Shown: one piece after another, positions 1-4,556 of the stretch
Position numbering within the stretch: the stretch's first letter is position 1
Layout of the letters: every line of letters starts with the position of its first letter
DNA from: Paraprevotella sp.
GTDB taxonomy: Bacteria; Bacteroidota; Bacteroidia; Bacteroidales; Bacteroidaceae
Direction: 5' to 3'
Assembly (NCBI GenBank): GCA_021205005.1
Contig: JAJPYK010000143.1
Location: 1-6,575, forward strand
Length of the DNA stretch: 6,575 bases
The notes under the pieces: generated by a model
What the model was told of the DNA's origin: nothing
Seen by the model: only the letters and a program-made list of their open reading frames with translations
The model's database searches: none
Program-made: the position numbers and the translations under genes

Positions 1-244
1 CATAAATAAAGTAGGAACGCATTATTTATGAATCAAATATCAAAAGCTTCACTATATCCGAATAAAGAGTATCTGGACAACAGATTATTCCTATGGCACA
101 CGAAGAGCTTTATGGGGGACATCGGACATGATAAAAAAAGATATTGCAGATTCCGCCTTTCCATACCGTAAAAAAGGAAAGTTAAGCATCGGAAACTTTG
201 GGCTCAAGCTCGTAACCGCCTCAGCATAGGGAAATCGGCCTTAC
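1..244. other. Intergenic stretch, no convincing gene
   Basis: This AT-rich stretch lies downstream of the minus-strand permease. The only open frame noticed is a 47-codon plus-strand one (28-171, ATG to TAA). No Bacteroidota-type promoter is visible in front of it in the few bases available, and the product has no recognisable motif, so I do not call it a gene. The only other structure seen is the weak terminator candidate at 170-199. Confidence 0.5.
170..199 (-). terminator. Weak intrinsic terminator candidate for the permease operon
   Basis: Read on the minus strand, AAAGTT (199-194) can pair with AACTTT (183-178) across a 10-base loop. CC and a run of six T (175-170) follow. The position, 46 bases past the permease stop, suits an operon end. 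The stem has only one G-C pair, so it is thermodynamically weak and may not terminate alone. An alternative pairing of TTGAGC with GCTTAA overlaps it. Confidence 0.3.
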
Positions 245-1489
245 TTACTCAAAACGAATAGACTGGGCGGGATGAATACGCGACACCAAAAAGCTCGGCA
301 CAATCAATGCAAGCACACAAATAAGTAAAGTAGCCGCATTGATAGCCACAATATATCCCCAATTGAACAAGACTGGCACGGTATCTACATAATAAGTAGA
401 GGCATCCAAATGAATCAAACCGCACTCACGCTGAAGTATAACCAATCCGATTCCTATCACATTGCCCCATAATAATCCCTTTCCGATAACAAAAACGGAG
501 AAATAAAGAAAGATATGGCGAATGCCACGGTTGGTAGAACCCAAAGCTTTCATGATACCGATAAAGTTCGTGCGTTCCAAAATGAGAATGAGTAAACCGG
601 ATATCATCGTAAAGCCGGCCACAGCCACCATTAAAGCTAAAATGACCCAAACATTGACATCCAGCAAATCCAGCCAATCGAAAATCTGCGGATAAAGTTC
701 CCGAATGTTCATCGCTACGTAAGACCCGCCGTAAGCATCCACTTTTCGATTGACATGTTGCACCAAAGCAGACGTCACCTGATCCAGTTGTTCAAAGTCC
801 TTTACGCGGATTTCCAAACAGCTATACTGATCTGCTTCCCAGGCATTCAGCCGATTGCATGCGTACAGATCGGTAAAAGCAAACACTTTATCAAACTCCG
901 TCAGATGCGTACAATAGATACCGGCTACCGTAAAACGACGCGTCCGTATCGAATTCTCAAAAAAATAAGCATAAACACGTGAGCCTACCTTCAGATGTAA
1001 TTCATCTGCTACTTGCTTAGAAATAACTATTTTATTCGACGATGTACTGTCCGAAAAGGTCGGGATCTCCCCTGCCACCAGATTTTCCTTTAAGAAAGAC
1101 GGATCAAATTCCGGTCCCACACCCTTCAAAAGTATGCCTTTAAATTCATCTTCCGTCTTTATAATCCCTTCCTTATTACAGAAACGCTGTACGTGGGCAA
1201 CGCCGGGTACCTCTTTTATTTCTCTGACAAACGCAGGCGGGAGGGCTATCGGTTGCGGCGAATTGGAAGCCAATGTCGCATAATTCTGAATCTGCACATG
1301 AGAACCGAATCCGATAACCTTGGAACGAATTTCTTGTTTAAACCCTAACACCACGCAGACAGATATAATCATCACGGCCAAGCCAATGGCCACTCCCGTG
1401 GTAGCAATCAGAATAGCGGGACGCGAAACTTTTTTCGCCCCCCTATTACTGAGAAAAAGCCTCCGAGCTATAAACAAGTTAAAGTTCAT
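245..1489 (-). CDS. FtsX-like ABC transporter permease of the LolC/LolE family
   Basis: Inner-membrane permease of the type that, with a LolD-like ATPase, releases lipoproteins for transfer to the outer membrane. The 414-residue length is normal for LolC/E. The layout fits: a first membrane helix at about residues 25-49, a periplasmic MacB-like domain at about 50-275, then three helices at about 279-304, 325-351 and 378-400. Just after helix 1, GFKQEIRSKVIGFGSHVQI resembles the conserved LolC/E stretch (NGFxxE...PHIxI). ERTNFIGIMKALGS (305-318) is the FtsX-type cytoplasmic coupling segment that touches the ATPase. The ATG lies 18 bases after the aminotransferase stop and has an SD-like GAGGA close upstream, so it is probably the second gene of that operon. 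No LolD ATPase is encoded in the window, so the ATPase partner must be elsewhere. Bacteroidota often carry several such permeases, so the substrate of this one is inferred from family only. Confidence 0.88.
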   Translation of the reverse strand: MNFNLFIARRLFLSNRGAKKVSRPAILIATTGVAIGLAVMIISVCVVLGFKQEIRSKVIGFGSHVQIQNYATLASNSPQPIALPPAFVREIKEVPGVAHVQRFCNKEGIIKTEDEFKGILLKGVGPEFDPSFLKENLVAGEIPTFSDSTSSNKIVISKQVADELHLKVGSRVYAYFFENSIRTRRFTVAGIYCTHLTEFDKVFAFTDLYACNRLNAWEADQYSCLEIRVKDFEQLDQVTSALVQHVNRKVDAYGGSYVAMNIRELYPQIFDWLDLLDVNVWVILALMVAVAGFTMISGLLILILERTNFIGIMKALGSTNRGIRHIFLYFSVFVIGKGLLWGNVIGIGLVILQRECGLIHLDASTYYVDTVPVLFNWGYIVAINAATLLICVLALIVPSFLVSRIHPAQSIRFE

Positions 1490-1492
1490 CCG

Positions 1493-1497
1493 TCCTC
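1493..1497 (-). promoter_or_regulatory. SD-like ribosome binding site of the permease gene
   Basis: On the minus strand GAGGA ends three bases before the ATG at 1489, inside the 18-base gap after the aminotransferase TGA. Bacteroidota leaders usually lack a Shine-Dalgarno sequence, and the other starts in this window have none. This one may help re-initiation at the second operon gene. The spacing is short, so its strength is uncertain. Confidence 0.4.
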
Positions 1498-1507
1498 AAT
1501 CTGTTGC

Positions 1508-2713
1508 TCATTGCTCTTCTACGCGTCCCGGATAAAATTCCAAAGCTTTGCGCAACACGAAAAGAGCACGGATCAAATCTTCTTTCTTCAATACATAGGC
1601 GATACGGACTTCATTTCGACCCGACCCCGGCGTGGTATAAAATCCTGCTGCAGGAGCCATCATCACCGTCTCGCCTTCATAGTCGAATGAAGTCAGGCAC
1701 CACGCACAGAACTTCTCAGCATCATCCACCGGAAGTTTTGCCACTGTATAAAAGGCTCCCATCGGAATAGGAGAGTAAACGCCCGGTATACGGTTCAGCC
1801 CATCTATCAAGCATTTGCGTCGTTCTACATATTCATCATATACTTCCCTACCGTATTCTTCCGGTTCGTCCAATGAGGCCTCGGCGGCAATCTGCCCGAT
1901 AAGAGGCGGACTCAGACGAGCCTGACAGAACTTCATGACAGCCTTACGTACCTCTACATTCTTCGTAATCAGCGCACCGATACGTATGCCGCACTCACTG
2001 TAACGCTTAGACACGGAATCGATCAGGACCACATTATCCTCGATTCCTTCCAGATGACAAGCTGAGATATATGGAGAACCGGTATAAATAAATTCACGAT
2101 AGACCTCGTCAGAGAACAAGTATAAATCATATTTCTTCACCATGTCGCGGATTTGATTCATCTCACGACGGGTGTATAGATAACCGGTCGGATTGTTAGG
2201 ATTACAAATCAATATAGCACGTGTATGCTCATTGATCAGCTCCTCGTACTTTTCCACCTTCGGCAGCGAAAATCCCTCTTCGATGGTAGTGGAGATCGTA
2301 CGAATCACAGCTCCGGCCGAAATGGCAAATGCCATATAATTGGCATATGCCGGTTCCGGTACAATAATTTCGTCACCGGGATTCAAACATGACAAAAAAG
2401 CAAAAAGTACGGCTTCCGATCCACCGGAAGTAATAATAATATCATCCGCGGTAAGGTGGATATTATATTTGGCATAGTAGCCCACCAGCTTTTCACGATA
2501 ACTTAAATAACCCTGACTCGGAGTATACTCCAACACCGTACGGTCTATATGGCGGATGGCTTCGATGGCCGCTCTCGGAGTAGGCAAATCGGGTTGGCCG
2601 ATATTTAAATGATACACGTGTATCCCTCTATTCTTTGCATCAAAAGCCAACGGAGCCAACTTACGAATAGGAGACTCCGGCATTTCCTGACCGCGAACGG
2701 ATATTTTAGGCAT
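1508..2713 (-). CDS. Pyridoxal phosphate-dependent aminotransferase, class I/II (aspartate aminotransferase-like)
   Basis: Cytosolic fold-type I aminotransferase that moves an amino group between an amino acid and a 2-oxo acid using PLP. The 401-residue length is full for the family. Recognisable parts in order: GQPDLPTP (39-46) at the N-terminal substrate loop, GGSEA (97-101) in the cofactor phosphate-binding loop, NPNNPTG (171-177) with the PLP-contacting Asn, SDEVY (201-205) with the PLP pyridine-binding Asp202, and SVSKRYSECGIRIG (233-246) with the Schiff-base Lys236. Arg370 (EVRIAY) is the expected substrate carboxylate-binding Arg. The motif SVSKRY differs from the common SLSKTF/GLSK form but keeps the lysine. 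Substrate cannot be fixed from sequence; aspartate is the default family label. The start at 2713 is favoured over Met11 because a promoter -7 box lies 32 bases upstream and the preceding residues look family-like. It is the first gene of a probable operon with the permease. Confidence 0.92.
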   Translation of the reverse strand: MPKISVRGQEMPESPIRKLAPLAFDAKNRGIHVYHLNIGQPDLPTPRAAIEAIRHIDRTVLEYTPSQGYLSYREKLVGYYAKYNIHLTADDIIITSGGSEAVLFAFLSCLNPGDEIIVPEPAYANYMAFAISAGAVIRTISTTIEEGFSLPKVEKYEELINEHTRAILICNPNNPTGYLYTRREMNQIRDMVKKYDLYLFSDEVYREFIYTGSPYISACHLEGIEDNVVLIDSVSKRYSECGIRIGALITKNVEVRKAVMKFCQARLSPPLIGQIAAEASLDEPEEYGREVYDEYVERRKCLIDGLNRIPGVYSPIPMGAFYTVAKLPVDDAEKFCAWCLTSFDYEGETVMMAPAAGFYTTPGSGRNEVRIAYVLKKEDLIRALFVLRKALEFYPGRVEEQ

Positions 2714-2745
2714 GTCTTTTACTGTTTTATAATTTGAAATTCATG

Positions 2746-2780
2746 CAAAGATAGCACTTCGGCATAAAACGGACAACAAA
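2746..2780 (-). promoter_or_regulatory. Bacteroidota-type promoter of the aminotransferase-permease operon
   Basis: The -7 box TATCTTTG lies at 2753-2746 on the minus strand. The -33 region TTTGTTG is at 2780-2774, with 20 bases between its TTG and the -7 box. This matches the known TTTG/TTG-N19-21-TAnnTTTG consensus. Transcription should start at about 2739, giving a leader of about 26 AT-rich bases with no clear SD before the ATG at 2713. Confidence 0.75.
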
Positions 2781-2817
2781 TCGGCAGACAAAAATAGAAA
2801 GGGAATCAAAAGGAAAC

Positions 2818-2844
2818 AAAAAAAGACAACCTTTCAGCTGTCTT
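2818..2844 (-). terminator. Intrinsic terminator of the tRNA-Lys transcript
   Basis: On the minus strand AAGACAGC (2844-2837) pairs with GTTGTCTT (2830-2823) across a 6-base loop. The result is an 8-bp stem with one G-U pair, and its 3' arm runs into seven consecutive T (2824-2818). It begins four bases after the tRNA discriminator base. It separates the tRNA from the aminotransferase operon, whose promoter follows about 40 bases later. Confidence 0.8.
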
Positions 2845-2847
2845 CTG

Positions 2848-2920
2848 TACGCCCTCAGGGGGTCGAACCCTGGACCCATTGATTAAGAGTCAATTGCTCT
2901 ACCAACTGAGCTAAGGACGC
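2848..2920 (-). tRNA. tRNA-Lys (anticodon CTT)
   Basis: The 73-base sequence folds as a full cloverleaf. The acceptor arm is GCGTCCT with AGGGCGT, T8 and A9 follow, and the D stem is GCTC/GAGC with loop AGTTGGTA. The anticodon stem is ATTGA/TCAAT around loop CTCTTAA (anticodon CTT, reads AAG). The variable loop is GGGTC, the T stem CAGGG/CCCTG has loop TTCGACC, and the discriminator is A. The first acceptor pair is G1-U72, with another G-U at 4-69. The CCA end is not encoded (CAG follows), so a CCA-adding enzyme must supply it. It has its own promoter upstream and an intrinsic terminator directly downstream, so it is a single-tRNA unit. Confidence 0.95.
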
Positions 2921-2940
2921 GTCATCTTAGATTTTGCGAG

Positions 2941-2968
2941 TGCAAAGATAGATCTTTTTATCTTTGCA
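2941..2968. repeat. Perfect 10-bp inverted repeat formed by two opposed -7 boxes
   Basis: TGCAAAGATA (2941-2950) and TATCTTTGCA (2959-2968) are exact reverse complements separated by 8 bases. The left arm, read on the minus strand, is the -7 box of the tRNA promoter. The right arm is an identical box facing the opposite way, into the 3' end of the hydrolase gene. As RNA it would form a 10-bp hairpin, but no T run follows on either strand, so it is not a standard terminator. Confidence 0.8.
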
Positions 2969-2974
2969 GCCAAA
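2943..2974 (-). promoter_or_regulatory. Promoter of tRNA-Lys
   Basis: On the minus strand the -33 TTTG (2974-2971) is followed after exactly 20 bases by the -7 box TATCTTTG (2950-2943). The tRNA 5' end is 23 bases further on at 2920. Transcription from about 2936 would leave a leader of about 15 bases for RNase P to remove. Spacing and both boxes match the Bacteroidota consensus. The -7 box is also one arm of the inverted repeat at 2941-2968. Confidence 0.75.
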
Positions 2975-2998
2975 TCTTTTGTGATTTTTTTCTCAATC

Positions 2999-3802
2999 TC
3001 ATTCCAATTCATAAATTCCGGAAGGCATACGGCGCTTCAAAACTTCCATTTGGAAATCTTTCCCTGCAATGAGTCCCACAGATCTCAGATGAGCATCTAT
3101 GGTTTTTCTCACCAGTTCGGGATGATTGTTCTCCTCACTGATATGACACAACCACACACAACGCAACGCCTCCGTCATGTGTTCGGCCAAAACGCATGCA
3201 GCCTCCTTATTGCTCAAATGCCCGTAACCTCCTTTGATTCTCCCTTTCAGATAAGCCGGATACGGTCCCATCATCAACATGTTCTCATCATGGTTAGCTT
3301 CCAATACCAAGTAATTCGCTTTGGCAATATAGGTTCCGAAACAATCTGTCGCATGTCCGGCATCCGTGATCAGACAGAAGTTCACCTTATCATATTGTAT
3401 GCTGTATCCGACATTATCCGTACTGTCATGGGGTACATCGAAAGGAGTGATCTCAAAACGATCTAAACAGAAAGTCTGCTCTTTTTGTATGATACGCACA
3501 TTCTCTGCTTTTAGTTTCGGATTGACACAATAGTTCTTTCGGATTCCGCCATGCACCAGTTCCGTAGCAAAAACAGGAAGATTAAATTCGCTCGAGAGAC
3601 TGCCCACCGACTTGATGTGATCCGCATGGTCGTGCGTAATCAGCACCGCCTTTATTTGTTTCAAGGAAAGTCCGTAAGTATGAAAATGTTTTTTCAATGT
3701 TCGTATTCCGATTCCGGCATCGATCAGTATTCCATAGTTTTCCGAGAAGAGAAAATAGCTATTGCCGCTGCTTCCGCTCCCCAGACACATAAACTTCAAC
3801 AT
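2999..3802 (-). CDS. MBL-fold metallohydrolase, YycJ/WalJ-like
   Basis: Predicted cytosolic metal-dependent hydrolase of 267 residues. In the metallo-beta-lactamase superfamily the closest recognisable group is YycJ/WalJ, whose members are thought to act as nucleases or phosphodiesterases. The N-terminus LGSGSSGNSYFL is the signature of that group. Metal ligands expected from the fold are visible: THDHADH (56-62, giving His57, His59, Asp61, His62), His125 (VPHDS), Asp147 (TDAGH), His195 (GHLS) and His220 (LCHIS). The open frame extends upstream to an ATG at 3874. I choose 3802 because MLKFMCLGSGSSGN is the usual family start, and because a strong promoter lies between the two (-7 box ending at 3823), so a transcript from it could not contain the upstream ATG. 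No clear terminator follows the stop. YycJ is linked to the WalKR pathway in Firmicutes; that role should not be carried over here. It has its own promoter and is probably monocistronic. Confidence 0.9.
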   Translation of the reverse strand: MLKFMCLGSGSSGNSYFLFSENYGILIDAGIGIRTLKKHFHTYGLSLKQIKAVLITHDHADHIKSVGSLSSEFNLPVFATELVHGGIRKNYCVNPKLKAENVRIIQKEQTFCLDRFEITPFDVPHDSTDNVGYSIQYDKVNFCLITDAGHATDCFGTYIAKANYLVLEANHDENMLMMGPYPAYLKGRIKGGYGHLSNKEAACVLAEHMTEALRCVWLCHISEENNHPELVRKTIDAHLRSVGLIAGKDFQMEVLKRRMPSGIYELE

Positions 3803-3822
3803 ATCCGCTTTTTTATTGCGTG

Positions 3823-3854
3823 CAAATATACAAAAACATGCAGGAACGGACAAA
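3823..3854 (-). promoter_or_regulatory. Promoter of the MBL-fold hydrolase
   Basis: On the minus strand TTTG (3854-3851) and TATATTTG (3830-3823) are separated by exactly 20 bases, a full match to the Bacteroidota consensus. The expected start at about 3816 gives a leader of about 14 bases before the ATG at 3802. This decides the start codon, since the alternative ATG at 3874 lies upstream of the promoter. Confidence 0.75.
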
Positions 3855-4030
3855 TCGTTTCCCCGTCCGTCCATGAACTTTCATCATTTTATGGATTTAC
3901 GGAGGATGAGGGCAAAAGTTCAAATCCTACCGCCGGACAGTTTTTGCGCCGCCGCGGACAATCACCGCCATTCAGAAAAGAAAAGAGATAAAATCCGGCC
4001 CTTCTAAGAGGCATTGACTTTTAAAAGGGT
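3855..4030. other. Intergenic region between divergent promoters
   Basis: This lies within the roughly 300-base gap between the hydrolase and the lipoprotein gene. Open frames crossing it have no recognisable product and are judged chance frames. There is a G+C-rich patch at about 3928-3970 with an imperfect direct repeat (CGCCGGACA and CGCCGCGGACA). A short string, GTTCAAATCC (3918-3927), resembles a tRNA T-loop but has no matching 5' stem arm. No operator or known regulatory motif was recognised. Confidence 0.5.
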
Positions 4031-4038
4031 TATCTTTG
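4031..4038 (+). promoter_or_regulatory. -7 box of the lipoprotein gene promoter
   Basis: TATCTTTG followed by CA is an exact copy of the -7 boxes found upstream of the tRNA and aminotransferase genes. It points toward the lipoprotein gene. No TTTG stands at the usual 20-base distance. The nearest candidate, TTGAC at 4014, is only 14 bases away, so the -33 element is weak or absent. Expected start is about 4045, giving a leader of about 60 bases. Confidence 0.6.
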
Positions 4039-4042
4039 CATT

Positions 4043-4084
4043 CGGCAAAGCCGTAATACAACATCAGCCCATATCGGTTTGCCG
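4043..4084 (+). other. Possible 5' leader hairpin of the lipoprotein gene
   Basis: CGGCAAA (4043-4049) pairs with TTTGCCG (4078-4084). After one bulged G, CCG (4051-4053) pairs with CGG (4075-4077), closing a 21-base loop. A local 4-bp hairpin CGGC-AAA-GCCG at 4043-4053 competes with it. The transcription start is predicted at about 4045, so the outermost pairs may not be transcribed. A role in mRNA stability or translation is only a guess. Confidence 0.3.
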
Positions 4085-4106
4085 TTAAAGACAAAAATCA
4101 AAAAGA

Positions 4107-4556
4107 ATGCAGAACAAAAAATATTCTCGCATCATATTCTGCCTTTGGATAGCCCTGTTCGCCACCGGTTGTACCAATAAAGAAGAGGATACGGCCACGG
4201 CACGCGCCAAAGAATTTGCCGAAAACTATTTCAATCTGAGATTTGAAGAGGCCTTTAAGATCTGTACACAAGAATCACGAAAATGGATCGCCTTCTATGC
4301 GTCGAATCTCACCGACAAAGATTTCGATGCGATCCGTTCCGCTCCCGAGGCGGCCTATGTCAGCTCTACGGATTGCGAACTCATCGCCGACAGCACAGCC
4401 GTCGTTCATTGTGTGGTTTGCGAAGCCTTGGATACGGATTCTTTAGAGCAAAGCCGGGGACGCATCCGACCGGAGGCCACTTATCTCATCCCGCTGATCA
4501 AAAAAGGAAAAGACTGGTGGGTTAGAATGGAAGGCCCACTGCAAAATGTAAAGTGA
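4107..4556 (+). CDS. Small predicted lipoprotein, NTF2-like (DUF4878-like) domain
   Basis: Predicted 149-residue envelope lipoprotein. The N-terminus has basic residues (Lys4, Lys5, Arg8), a hydrophobic stretch (9-19) and a lipobox ending ATGC with Cys22. This predicts signal peptidase II cleavage and lipidation. The next residues, TNKEED, place three acids at +4 to +6 after the cysteine, which resembles the Bacteroidota lipoprotein export signal for display on the cell surface. The mature part starts with a helix (TARAKEFAENYFNLRFEEAFKIC) typical of small NTF2-like/DUF4878 domains, and ends with a hydrophobic and Trp-rich strand (DWWVRMEG). I recognise this similarity by pattern only, and no biochemical role is known. 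The gene has its own -7 box and an A-rich leader without SD. Its last 35 bases overlap the end of the opposing tamL gene, so both termini share DNA. No terminator is visible downstream on the plus strand. Confidence 0.82.
   Translation: MQNKKYSRIIFCLWIALFATGCTNKEEDTATARAKEFAENYFNLRFEEAFKICTQESRKWIAFYASNLTDKDFDAIRSAPEAAYVSSTDCELIADSTAVVHCVVCEALDTDSLEQSRGRIRPEATYLIPLIKKGKDWWVRMEGPLQNVK
4500..4539 (-). terminator. Terminator candidate of tamL, lying inside the lipoprotein gene
   Basis: On the minus strand GTGGG (complement of 4539-4535) pairs with CCCAC (4521-4517) across a 13-base loop that contains the tamL TAA stop. Five bases later comes a T-rich run, TTTTCCTTTTTT without its first bases strictly paired, down to 4500. 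The 5-bp stem is G-C rich but short, and the T tract is interrupted by CC and not adjacent to the stem, so efficiency is doubtful. Confidence 0.3.

Noticed and set aside
2971..2990. AAATC-TTTTGT-GATTT hairpin with a T run on the plus strand, considered as a terminator
   Set aside because: The stem is only 5 bp with a single G-C pair, and no plus-strand gene ends here. It also fails as a terminator of the hydrolase gene because the minus strand has no T run after it.
2981..3466. 161-codon plus-strand open frame opposite the hydrolase gene
   Set aside because: It is antisense to a gene with full catalytic motifs, and its product has no family features. The facing -7 box at 2959-2966 could transcribe it, but there is no evidence that it is translated.
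3551..4007. Two plus-strand open frames across the hydrolase 5' end and the intergenic region
   Set aside because: They overlap the hydrolase coding region and its promoter, and their products look like low-complexity chance translations. The lipoprotein promoter lies beyond them.
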